Assembly: GCA_958354085.1 (NCBI GenBank)
Contig: CATWUX010000148.1
Coordinates: 1 to 5,142, forward strand
Length of the DNA: 5,142 nucleotides
From: an uncultured Oscillospiraceae bacterium
Lineage (GTDB): Bacteria > Bacillota > Clostridia > Oscillospirales > Acutalibacteraceae
Reading direction: 5' to 3'
In this document: positions 1 to 5,142 of the stretch, piece after piece
Numbering within the stretch: position 1 is the first letter of the stretch
Layout: each line of letters opens with the position of its first letter
Notes under the pieces: generated by a model
The model's input: only the letters and a program-made list of their open reading frames with translations
What the model was told of the DNA's origin: nothing
Database searches by the model: none
Program-made: the position numbers and the translations under genes

Positions 1-1188
1 ACCGGAAAAACCACCACGCTCAAGGGAATTATTACTCTGCTGGAGAGCATGGGGGAAACGGTGGCGATCGCCGCGCCGACCGGGCGTGCGGCTAAGCGCA
101 TCGCGGAGCTGACCGGCTGTGAAGCGAAAACGATCCATCGTTTGCTGGAGGTGCAGTGGGACGACGCGGATATGCCGGTTTTTGCGCGCAACGAAAAAAA
201 TCCGCTGGATGCGGATGCGCTGGTGGTGGACGAAGTGTCCATGGTGGATGTGTCGCTGTTTGAAAGTCTGCTGCGCGCGCTGAAATCCGGATGCCGGTTG
301 ATTTTGGTGGGGGATACCGACCAGCTGCCGGCGGTGGGGCCGGGCAGCGTGCTGCAGGATCTGATAGACAGTGCGGTTTTGCCCGTGGTACAGTTGACCG
401 AGGTGTTTCGCCAGGCACAGGAAAGCCGCATTGTCACCAACGCCCACCGCATCGTACGCGGTGAACTGCCGGAGCTGGGGCAAAAAAAAGGAGACTTTTT
501 CTTTTTGCCCCAAAACAGCGCGCGCGGCGTGACGCAGACGATTTTGGATTTGTGCAATCGCCGGCTGCCGGGCAGCTATGGCTATACGGTGTTCAACGGG
601 ATTCAGGTGCTGTGTCCGGGACGTAAGGGAGAATTGGGAACGCGCGAACTGAATCGCCGGCTGCAGGAACTGCTCAATCCGCCGTCTCGCGAAAAGCCGG
701 AAATAACCGTGGAAGGAACCATACTGCGTGTCGGTGACAAGGTTATGCATACCAAGAACAATTACGACATCGTTTGGACGCGGGACGATGGGGAGACCGG
801 TACCGGCGTGTTCAACGGGGATATCGGCGTGTTGGAGGATCTGGATGCGCGCGAGGGCGTGTTGTCCGTTCGGTTTGACGACCGTGTGGCGCTGTATACC
901 AAGCCGGAGGCGCAAGATCTGGAGTTGGCGTATGCGGTGACGGTTCACAAAAGTCAAGGAAGCGAGTTTGAAACGGTGATTATGCCGGTTTTTCACAACC
1001 AGCGCCCGCTTTGTTTTCGCAATCTTTTATATACGGCGGTCACGCGCGCCAAATCGCTGCTGATCTTGGTCGGTGATCAGGCGACTGTTGCCGAAATGGT
1101 GAATAATAACCGTAAAACCCTCCGGTACAGCGGGCTTCGCTTTTTTTTGGAACAAAGCGAGGGCTTGTTTGAAGAAACGGCTTTATAA
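1..1188 (+). CDS. recD2: RecD2/YrrC-like ATP-dependent DNA helicase, C-terminal part (5' end outside window)
   Basis: Superfamily 1B helicase of the RecD2 (YrrC) type, which unwinds DNA 5' to 3' using ATP and acts in replication and repair in bacteria without RecBCD. The frame is open from base 1, and 395 residues are present. The first residues, TGKTTT, are the end of Walker A, so the N-terminal part of the usual protein of more than 700 residues is missing. Visible motifs in order: Ia (APTGRAAKR, from residue 25), Walker B (DEVSMVD, from 77), III (GDTDQLPAVGPGS, from 104), IV (TEVFRQA, near 133-139), V (VHKSQGSEF, near 315-323) and VI (YTAVTRAK, from about 344, with the arginine finger candidate R349). 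An ATG at 49 is internal and is not the start, because it would remove Walker A. The gene ends just before a strong hairpin. RecD2 fits better than proteobacterial RecD because no RecB or RecC neighbour is seen and the spacing of motifs I to III matches; a conjugative TraA-like helicase is less likely. Confidence 0.93.
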   Translation, partial: TGKTTTLKGIITLLESMGETVAIAAPTGRAAKRIAELTGCEAKTIHRLLEVQWDDADMPVFARNEKNPLDADALVVDEVSMVDVSLFESLLRALKSGCRLILVGDTDQLPAVGPGSVLQDLIDSAVLPVVQLTEVFRQAQESRIVTNAHRIVRGELPELGQKKGDFFFLPQNSARGVTQTILDLCNRRLPGSYGYTVFNGIQVLCPGRKGELGTRELNRRLQELLNPPSREKPEITVEGTILRVGDKVMHTKNNYDIVWTRDDGETGTGVFNGDIGVLEDLDAREGVLSVRFDDRVALYTKPEAQDLELAYAVTVHKSQGSEFETVIMPVFHNQRPLCFRNLLYTAVTRAKSLLILVGDQATVAEMVNNNRKTLRYSGLRFFLEQSEGLFEETAL

Positions 1189-1214
1189 AACCGTCAGACA
1201 GGTTCGCCTATATG

Positions 1215-1260
1215 AAAAGGCACGTCTGCAGAGCTCCACGGCTCACAGGCGTGCCTTTTT
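1215..1260. terminator. Bidirectional intrinsic terminator between recD2 and ferritin
   Basis: The arms AAAAGGCACG (1215-1224) and CGTGCCTTTT (1250-1259) pair fully. The stem continues with TCTG/CAGG (1225-1228 with 1246-1249, one G-T wobble). After a small internal bulge, GAGC/GCTC (1231-1234 with 1241-1244) closes a six-base loop. A T run (1256-1260) follows on the plus strand, and the A run 1215-1218 gives a U tract on the minus strand. It sits between the stop codons of two converging genes, 27 bases past recD2 and 29 bases past ferritin, so it can end both transcripts. Confidence 0.9.
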
Positions 1261-1288
1261 ATACGGATCGAGATCGCGCGGGTTTCGC

Positions 1289-1798
1289 TTAAAGCACCAA
1301 CGAAGGCGCCGTATAAACGCGGGCCTTGAGTTCGTTATTGAGCATGTACAAACCCTTGGCGTCGGTTCCGAACAGTTCCATTTTTGTGATCATATCGGAC
1401 GCGTTTTTCTCTTCTTCGCCTTGTTCTTTGACAAACCAATCCAGCAGCTGCATGGTTCGGAAATCGTGAATATCATAGGCGGCGGCGTAAATCGTGTTGA
1501 TCAACGCGGTTACATAGCGTTCGTGCTTCAGTCCTTCCTTCAGCGGCGCCATATTATCGGACGGTGTCCAATCCGGGGCAGCAATGGTTTCAAACGTGAC
1601 CTTTTCCCCGTTGTTTTGCAGGTATTGATAAAAGAGCATCGCGTGGTCGCGTTCCTCCTGCGCCTGTACCTTATACCAGTTTTCAAATCCGTCCAGCCCG
1701 ACCGAAGCGTAATAGTTGGCAAAGTCAAGATATAAATAGGCCGAGTAGAACTCTTTATTGATCTGCTCATTGATCAGTTTTGAAACATTTTTATCCAT
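1289..1798 (-). CDS. ftnA: Bacterial non-haem ferritin (FtnA type)
   Basis: Cytoplasmic iron-storage protein of 169 residues, the normal size of FtnA; the family forms a 24-subunit shell that oxidises Fe(II) and stores it as a ferric mineral. The sequence reads as the four-helix bundle of the family. Ferroxidase ligands align with those known for E. coli FtnA: E16, E49, H52, E93, Q126 and E129, with E48, E125 and E128 matching the third (C) iron site. Y23 is also in place. No haem-ligating methionine of bacterioferritin type is evident at the usual helix B position. The ATG at 1798 has an AGGTG ribosome site (1808-1812) nine bases upstream. It follows desulfoferrodoxin by 54 bases with no terminator between, so the two are probably co-transcribed from the promoter at 2257-2284. 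The stop is TAA and the transcript ends at the shared hairpin. Confidence 0.96.
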   Translation of the reverse strand: MDKNVSKLINEQINKEFYSAYLYLDFANYYASVGLDGFENWYKVQAQEERDHAMLFYQYLQNNGEKVTFETIAAPDWTPSDNMAPLKEGLKHERYVTALINTIYAAAYDIHDFRTMQLLDWFVKEQGEEEKNASDMITKMELFGTDAKGLYMLNNELKARVYTAPSLVL

Positions 1799-1852
1799 TT
1801 CATTTTACACCTGTTTCCTTTCCTATTGTCACAAGAGATACCGGGAAAATGC

Positions 1853-2227
1853 TCAGGCTTTCCAGAGACTGTGCAGATTACAGTAGGCATATACCGCCTG
1901 TACCTCGTCACCTTCACACAGAGCGAAGCAAGCCTTCGGCGCATCGCCGGGTCTCAGCGCTTTCCGCTGGTTGCCGTGATTTGTCTGGAGCGAGATCCAT
2001 TCAATGTAATGCTCAGGCACCATCGGATGCTCGACCTCGCCAACTGTGACAAAGACGGTGTTGCCCTCAACCCGGTATACCGGCAGGTGCTTTTCGACAG
2101 CAGCTTCTGTGGTGCCGGGAATAAGCTCGGTCATTTTTTGCCCGCAGCATACAATCGGCACGCCTTTGTCCTTGACGATGGCAATTATATTCCCGCAATG
2201 CTCACAGATAAAGAAACGTTGTTCCAT
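1853..2227 (-). CDS. dfx: Desulfoferrodoxin (2Fe superoxide reductase)
   Basis: Reduces superoxide to hydrogen peroxide, normally with electrons from rubredoxin, without making oxygen; found in the cytoplasm of anaerobes. The protein has 124 residues, the typical length. The N-terminal desulforedoxin domain carries the FeCys4 centre: C8, C11, C27 and C28 (CEHC and CC patterns). The C-terminal catalytic domain has the Fe(His)4Cys set H47, H67, H73, C116 and H119, with the conserved E45-K46 pair next to H47, and ends in a CNLHSLW motif. All ligands are intact, so it should be an active class I enzyme. A TTG six bases upstream (2233) is in frame but lies only one base from the GGAGG, so the ATG at 2227, seven bases from it, is the start. 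It is the first gene of an operon with ferritin. Confidence 0.97.
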   Translation of the reverse strand: MEQRFFICEHCGNIIAIVKDKGVPIVCCGQKMTELIPGTTEAAVEKHLPVYRVEGNTVFVTVGEVEHPMVPEHYIEWISLQTNHGNQRKALRPGDAPKACFALCEGDEVQAVYAYCNLHSLWKA

Positions 2228-2234
2228 AAACAAA

Positions 2235-2239
2235 CCTCC
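2235..2239 (-). promoter_or_regulatory. Ribosome binding site of dfx (GGAGG)
   Basis: GGAGG on the minus strand lies seven bases before the ATG at 2227 and only one base before the in-frame TTG at 2233. The spacing therefore selects the ATG as the start of desulfoferrodoxin. Confidence 0.9.
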
Positions 2240-2256
2240 ATTTTTATGTTTCCTTC

Positions 2257-2284
2257 ATTATAGCACGGATTTTAGAAAAAGCAA
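2257..2284 (-). promoter_or_regulatory. Sigma-A type promoter of the dfx-ferritin operon (extended -10)
   Basis: Minus strand: a perfect TATAAT at 2257-2262 is preceded by TGC, giving an extended -10 (TGCTATAAT). A partial -35, TTGCTT, lies at 2279-2284 with 16 bases of spacing. The -35 matches TTGACA only at TTG, which is usual when the -10 is extended. The predicted start near 2250 gives a leader of about 23 bases that just contains the GGAGG site. No other promoter of this quality lies before ferritin, so it probably drives both genes. Confidence 0.8.
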
Positions 2285-2302
2285 ATATAGATGTATATAA
2301 AG

Positions 2303-2331
2303 ATGTCCGATACAGCGCCGGTTATGAACAT
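2303..2331 (-). terminator. Possible weak terminator after the spore cortex-lytic operon
   Basis: On the minus strand, starting 14 bases past the stop codon at 2346, ATGTTC (2331-2326) can pair with GGACAT (2308-2303, one wobble). An inner ATA/TAT extends the stem after a one-base bulge. It is followed by CTTTATATAC rather than a clean U run. The position is right for the end of the operon, but the stem is weak and the tail is poor, so this is only a candidate. Confidence 0.3.
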
Positions 2332-2345
2332 TGCCGATTTTTGCT

Positions 2346-2879
2346 TTATTCGTGTCGTGTACCGTCTCCGACAATAATCCGATAGAGTTGGGACAACGTT
2401 TTCCAGGTAATCCGGGTGATGTCCCCAGTGGGCTCAATGCCGGCGCGTGCCTGCAACCATTTCACAGCCGCGACCGATGTGTCATCATGCACGTTGTTGC
2501 AGAGAACGCGAGGCATGGACGGATACTTTTCATGAATGGCGCGCATCATGCCATGTATCATGTACAAATGCTCGTTGACCTCCTGTGCGCGGATAATCTG
2601 CCCGCTTTGAAGAATAGGGTTTACCGGAGCAGCCGGCCCGACTTCCACTAACGCACGCCGATATTCGGCCGCTATCGCATACCATGTGTCCATATCCGTC
2701 ACGCCGGTTACGGGGAAACCGTGCTGCTGCTGAAAAGAGGATACCGAAGCCATGGTATCATCGGAATATATACCGTCCGGTATCACCGGCGGGATTTTGC
2801 TGTCGAACTGCGCGATCGTTCGCAGCATGGTTTGCAGGCTGCGGACGGGTTGGCCGATCGGTTCGTTGACAATGACCAT
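2346..2879 (-). CDS. Protein of two peptidoglycan-binding (PG_binding_1) repeats
   Basis: 177 residues with no catalytic domain and no signal peptide or membrane segment visible. Repeat 1 spans about residues 9-70 (QPVRSLQTML, then IPPVIPDGIYSDDT, SSFQQQHGFPVTG, TWYAI). Repeat 2 spans about 100-166 (MMRAIHEKYPSMP, AAVKWLQARAGIEPTG, TWKTL). These match the three-helix PG_binding_1 fold that holds peptidoglycan in cortex-lytic and cell-wall hydrolases. Repeat 1 closely resembles the second repeat of the preceding enzyme (shared AQF/SQF and IPP segments), so it probably arose by duplication. Its ATG overlaps the stop of the upstream gene as TAATG, with GGAGGT six bases away, so it is translationally coupled to the enzyme and probably works beside it at the spore cortex. 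It could instead be a detached C-terminal part of that enzyme; the intact start signals favour a separate gene. Confidence 0.85.
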   Translation of the reverse strand: MVIVNEPIGQPVRSLQTMLRTIAQFDSKIPPVIPDGIYSDDTMASVSSFQQQHGFPVTGVTDMDTWYAIAAEYRRALVEVGPAAPVNPILQSGQIIRAQEVNEHLYMIHGMMRAIHEKYPSMPRVLCNNVHDDTSVAAVKWLQARAGIEPTGDITRITWKTLSQLYRIIVGDGTRHE

Positions 2880-4288
2880 TATCCCACCTCCCGTCGGTCG
2901 TCTGTCATGCCGTAGCGCAGGATATGTCCGGGGTATTGTGCGAAGCGCGCCGAGCGGGAAAAGCGCAGCTCGCCGGCATTGTCGGCCAGTGCCGCTTTGG
3001 TGGCCGCATCTATACGACCGTTAGCCGGAAGCCCGAAAAGCTTTTGAAACCGGACAAGCGATTGCCGGGTCATGGCATCGTATTCACCGGTTACCCGCGG
3101 ATGGGGCATGTCGGGCATTGCATTGGCTACGCTGTTGAGCTGTGCCTGTAAATCCCGTATAGAAGCGGCCGGAGCCGGACTGCTTTGAAACGGGAAAAGC
3201 TCACCGCGATTCAGCGTTGTCAATGTGACGCCCGCAAAAGAATTGTAGATGGCGTCCCATGTGGGTGCGCCGACTTCTCCGGTTTCCGGCAGACGGGACC
3301 ATTTTTGAAACGCGAGCACGGCATTTTTGGTAGCCGCGTCAAAATCACCTGTGACTTGCAGCGGCGGGATCTGCGGATTAAATTGCGAGAGCACCGCCAG
3401 CATATATTGCAGATGGGATACCTTTATGCCCGTATCCCCCTCCACAATGGCGTCGGGATAGGCCCAGGAGATCCCCGTGAAAGTTTGTCCCTCCGAATTC
3501 AGTTCTGCCAGATTTTTAATGCCTACATATAGCTTCACAAGCTGGTACCATGTGGCTTTGCCGACAATGCCGTCAACGGCCAGCCCGAAAATTGACTGGA
3601 ATTTCCGTACGGCCGCTGTGGTGGAAGGGCCGAATACGCCATCGACGGGGTTGATTTTGGGAATAGCGGGGTAATTCTGCGCAATCCGGTTCAGGGATAC
3701 TTGGATGACGATGACATTGGGGCCTACATCGCCTTCGCGCAGCGGTGTGCCGGGATAAGAAGCTGTGATGTTTTGGATCGGTGCATCCAGAACAACCTCA
3801 ATATCGTTTCCGTAATACGTTTTCAAAATTTGTACGGAATTGTAACCCTGCTGCGCTAAATTTTCGGATCCCCATTGACTGAGGCCCTCACAGGTGACCG
3901 TCGTGCCGTTGCAGAAAGAGGCAAATAAAGGCTCGACGAAGCCTTGGCGGCGAATGTAGTCGTTAAATAATTCATCCACCAGCCGGCTGATGTCATCAAA
4001 GATGTTGCGCCCTTGAACGTACACCTGGTCGTAAGCGGTGGAATTGGTAATGTCAAAGCTGTACCCGCGGCTGCGATAATATTCGGTGTATACGCGGTTT
4101 AAAGCGTAGGACGTTTGTGCCAGAATGTTGGCCCGCAGGGCGCTCTCGTTCCATGTGGGGTAGATTTCACTGGACGCTACGTTTTTTATGTAATCCGGAA
4201 AAGAAACGGTGACGTTGGCGGCGCCGCTGGCCGGTGCGCCCAAGTGTATTGTGATAGTTTCCGGGACATAGGGAATAACAATTGGCAA
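2879..4288 (-). CDS. SleC-like spore cortex-lytic enzyme: SpoIID/LytB lytic transglycosylase domain plus three peptidoglycan-binding repeats
   Basis: 469 residues from a TTG start. Residues about 30-165 form a SpoIID/LytB domain: PDYIKNVASSEIYPTW, then ALRANILAQTSYALNRVY, a STAYDQVY segment, a CNGTTVTCEGLSQWGS segment and ILKTYYGNDI. SpoIID enzymes cut peptidoglycan glycan strands as lytic transglycosylases. By alignment with the SpoIID motif, E41 is the likely catalytic glutamate. C126 and C133 flank the GLSQWG motif and may bind metal or form a structural pair. Three PG_binding_1 repeats follow at about 180-255, 282-352 and 372-436, then a basic tail. SleC, the cortex hydrolase of clostridial germination, joins a SpoIID domain to one such repeat, and the IKNVASSEIYPTW region is typical of that family as I recall it. 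There is no signal peptide. An upstream in-frame ATG would add 45 residues overlapping the previous gene; the GGAGGT seven bases before the TTG makes the TTG the better start. I am sure of the domains and fairly sure of the SleC relationship; the role in germination is inferred. Confidence 0.87.
   Translation of the reverse strand: MPIVIPYVPETITIHLGAPASGAANVTVSFPDYIKNVASSEIYPTWNESALRANILAQTSYALNRVYTEYYRSRGYSFDITNSTAYDQVYVQGRNIFDDISRLVDELFNDYIRRQGFVEPLFASFCNGTTVTCEGLSQWGSENLAQQGYNSVQILKTYYGNDIEVVLDAPIQNITASYPGTPLREGDVGPNVIVIQVSLNRIAQNYPAIPKINPVDGVFGPSTTAAVRKFQSIFGLAVDGIVGKATWYQLVKLYVGIKNLAELNSEGQTFTGISWAYPDAIVEGDTGIKVSHLQYMLAVLSQFNPQIPPLQVTGDFDAATKNAVLAFQKWSRLPETGEVGAPTWDAIYNSFAGVTLTTLNRGELFPFQSSPAPAASIRDLQAQLNSVANAMPDMPHPRVTGEYDAMTRQSLVRFQKLFGLPANGRIDAATKAALADNAGELRFSRSARFAQYPGHILRYGMTDDRREVG
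2886..2891 (-). promoter_or_regulatory. Ribosome binding site for the two-repeat binding protein, inside the upstream gene
   Basis: GGAGGT lies six bases before the ATG at 2879, within the last codons of the SpoIID-domain gene. The upstream stop and this start share a base (TAATG), which is the classic arrangement for re-initiation by the same ribosomes. Confidence 0.85.
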
Positions 4289-4295
4289 AAGGGGC

Positions 4296-4301
4296 ACCTC
4301 C
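4296..4301 (-). promoter_or_regulatory. Ribosome binding site of the SpoIID-domain gene, deciding a TTG start
   Basis: GGAGGT begins immediately after the TAA stop of the upstream gene and lies seven bases before the TTG at 4288. No ATG or GTG in the correct frame has comparable spacing. Translation of the two genes is thus closely linked, with 13 bases between stop and start. Confidence 0.85.
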
Positions 4302-4691
4302 TTACAGATTTTGCGGTGTGACGTCAAAGACTTCGGTTTGATCCCAAAGTTCGGGAAATTCATTGAGCGGAATAAATTGCAGTATTTGTACAGACACGGT
4401 GTCGGGAAAGATTTGTACGTCATTTACAATGATTCGCTCATACAATGGGTGTTCGGCCATGATGGTTACCAGAGAAAAAGGCCGTTCCCGGGATGGCGCC
4501 TGACTGGCGGAGCAATCGGGTGTGGGAATCGTCAGCGTCGTGGTTTGGCCGCTCTCGTCGGTAATCCAGACGGCAAGCAGTTCAGCAAGCCCCTGCGGTG
4601 ATATTTGTGTAACGGTAATGGTGGCATCCTCGACGGGAATCATCGCATTGGAAGTAATGGCATGGGCGACCAGAGATCCTTGTGAGGGCAT
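4302..4691 (-). CDS. SleC N-terminal-like (pre/pro region) beta-sandwich protein, encoded as a separate gene
   Basis: 129 residues with no enzyme motif and no signal peptide. The pattern is that of a transthyretin or carboxypeptidase-regulatory-like beta sandwich: GSLVAHAIT (5-13), PVEDATITVTQ (19-29), TDESGQTTTLTIPTPD (44-59), RPFSLVTIMAEHPLYERIIVN in two strands (70-90), then VQIFPDTVSVQILQFIPL (92-109). The same order (variable entry strand, TDxxG, PxP, YSL, a xGVQIFPD-like strand and a PL ending) is what I recall for the N-terminal pre/pro part of clostridial SleC, which is removed by Csp proteases during germination. Here it ends with its own TAA directly before the ribosome site of the SpoIID-domain gene. 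The ATG at 4691 has AAAGGAG (4702-4708) ten bases upstream and is the first gene of the operon. Its role could be inhibitor, chaperone or spore-targeting partner of the enzyme; this is inference. The domain resemblance is moderate. Confidence 0.72.
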   Translation of the reverse strand: MPSQGSLVAHAITSNAMIPVEDATITVTQISPQGLAELLAVWITDESGQTTTLTIPTPDCSASQAPSRERPFSLVTIMAEHPLYERIIVNDVQIFPDTVSVQILQFIPLNEFPELWDQTEVFDVTPQNL

Positions 4692-4723
4692 CGATCGTCG
4701 TCTCCTTTCTCGGCTTTATATGG

Positions 4724-4732
4724 TATACTATG
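4724..4732 (-). promoter_or_regulatory. Candidate sporulation-type -10 element for the cortex-lytic operon
   Basis: Minus strand CATAGTATA fits the CATAnnnTA pattern of sigma-K -10 elements and differs by one base from the sigma-G CATACTA. A start near 4717 would give a leader of about 25 bases before the ATG at 4691. I find no convincing -35 for either factor at the right spacing, and no TTGACA-like box for sigma-A. The assignment rests on the -10 and on the likely function of the genes. Confidence 0.35.
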
Positions 4733-4775
4733 CGAGGACAGAGGAATCGGCGCCGACAGATGAGCCATGGACAGC

Positions 4776-4814
4776 AAAAAAACTCCGGCTGTAGGATCAG
4801 GACTACAGTCGGAG
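4776..4814 (-). terminator. Intrinsic terminator of cysK
   Basis: The inverted repeat CTCCGGCTGTAG (4783-4794) and CTACAGTCGGAG (4803-4814) has one non-Watson-Crick position in twelve and an eight-base loop. On the minus strand the stem is followed by seven U residues (A run 4776-4782). It begins 28 bases past the cysK stop codon and separates cysK from the cortex-lytic operon. The plus strand lacks a U run directly after the stem, so it works in the minus direction. Confidence 0.9.
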
Positions 4815-4842
4815 GTCATTTTCATTCACTTTGATTGTTGTA

Positions 4843-5142
4843 CTAATCGGCAAACAGAGGTGTGGAAAGATAGCGGTCTCCGGTATCCGGAAGCAAAACC
4901 ACGATCGTTTTTCCCTTGTTTTCCGGGCGGCGGGCCAGTTCGATCCCCGCCCATACAGCCGCTCCGGAAGAGATGCCGACCAGAATGCCTTCACGTTTGC
5001 CGATCAGCTTGCCGGTTTCAAATGCGGCTTCATTCGGTACGGGCAGGATCTCATCATATATTTTCGTATTCAGTACTTCCGGAACAAAGCCGGCGCCGAT
5101 GCCCTGAATTTGATGGCTGCCCGCAATGCCCGTGGAGAGGAC
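4843..5142 (-). CDS. cysK: Cysteine synthase (O-acetylserine sulfhydrylase), C-terminal part; start lies beyond the right edge
   Basis: PLP-dependent enzyme that makes L-cysteine from O-acetylserine and sulfide in the cytoplasm. The 99 residues present are the end of the protein, about one third of the usual length near 310. Recognisable CysK segments in order: HQIQGIGAGFVPEVLN, YDEILPVPNEAAFETG, EGILVGISSGAAVWA, GKTIVVLLPDTGDRYLSTPLF. The SSG of GISSGAA holds the serine that contacts the PLP pyridine nitrogen; the PLP lysine and substrate loop are upstream, outside the window. The frame is open to the edge, so the truncation is only the window boundary. The stop is TAG at 4843-4845, followed by its own terminator, so cysK is not co-transcribed with the cortex-lytic genes. 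The paralogue CysM is possible, but the PENKGKTIVVLLPD region is CysK-like. Confidence 0.95.
   Translation of the reverse strand, partial: VLSTGIAGSHQIQGIGAGFVPEVLNTKIYDEILPVPNEAAFETGKLIGKREGILVGISSGAAVWAGIELARRPENKGKTIVVLLPDTGDRYLSTPLFAD

Noticed and set aside
481..495. Run of eight A followed by GGAG within recD2, a possible slippery site
   Set aside because: The helicase motifs before and after it lie in the same frame, so no frameshift is needed; a run like this can arise by chance at lysine codons.
1169..1735. Long plus-strand open frame across the ferritin gene (188 codons)
   Set aside because: It is antisense to a clear ferritin, has no recognisable domain or ribosome site, and begins inside the end of recD2.
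1826..2263. Plus-strand open frame across desulfoferrodoxin (145 codons)
   Set aside because: It is antisense to a gene with all metal ligands intact, resembles no family, and runs through the dfx promoter.
4302..4304. The split between the 129- and 469-residue proteins as a sequencing frameshift
   Set aside because: The stop is followed at once by a near-perfect ribosome site with proper spacing to a start codon, which an error would not create; comparison with relatives is still the decisive test.
4302..4423. N-terminal extension of the SpoIID-domain protein to an upstream in-frame ATG
   Set aside because: It would overlap the 129-residue gene by more than 100 bases, reads as low-quality sequence, and ignores the well-placed GGAGGT and TTG.
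4720..4731. Palindrome around GTATAC before the cortex-lytic operon as an operator
   Set aside because: Only six bases are perfectly symmetric and they overlap the candidate -10, so chance explains it.
4640..4994. Minus-strand open frames of 61 and 63 codons between and across cysK and the first cortex-lytic gene
   Set aside because: They lie across the cysK terminator, in the wrong frame of cysK, or across the ribosome site of the next gene, and show no domain.

Overview
The window looks like chromosomal DNA of a spore-forming anaerobic member of the Clostridia (Bacillota). The evidence is a RecD2/YrrC-type helicase, a desulfoferrodoxin plus ferritin pair typical of anaerobes, Gram-positive style GGAGG ribosome binding sites, and a three-gene cluster that resembles the clostridial spore cortex-lytic enzyme SleC. 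The base composition is moderate, and I see no sign of a mobile element, phage, CRISPR array, tRNA or rRNA.

Layout from left to right. (1) 1-1188, plus strand: the C-terminal 395 residues of a RecD2-like 5'-3' DNA helicase, cut by the window edge inside its Walker A motif. (2) 1215-1260: a long hairpin with T tracts on both sides, serving as a shared terminator for the two converging transcripts. (3) 1289-2227, minus strand: an oxidative-stress and iron operon, with desulfoferrodoxin (superoxide reductase) first and a non-haem ferritin second, behind a good extended -10 promoter at 2257-2284. (4) 2346-4691, minus strand: a tightly packed three-gene operon. Its first gene encodes a 129-residue beta-rich protein like the SleC N-terminal pre/pro region. 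The second encodes a 469-residue SpoIID/LytB-type lytic transglycosylase with three peptidoglycan-binding repeats. The third encodes a 177-residue protein of two more such repeats. (5) 4776-4814: terminator of the next minus-strand gene. (6) 4843-5142, minus strand: the C-terminal 99 residues of cysteine synthase (CysK), cut by the right edge.

How the genes work together. Superoxide reductase converts superoxide to peroxide, and ferritin uses peroxide or oxygen to store ferrous iron, so the two limit Fenton chemistry in an anaerobe exposed to air. In the spore operon, the parts that SleC carries in one polypeptide (N-terminal region, SpoIID catalytic domain, peptidoglycan-binding domain) are spread over separate, translationally linked genes, with the binding module expanded to five copies. 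This split, multi-repeat architecture is the most interesting feature of the window, although it may be normal in some clostridial lineages. Translation starts needed correction in two places: dfx starts at the internal ATG (2227) and the SpoIID-domain gene starts at a TTG (4288).
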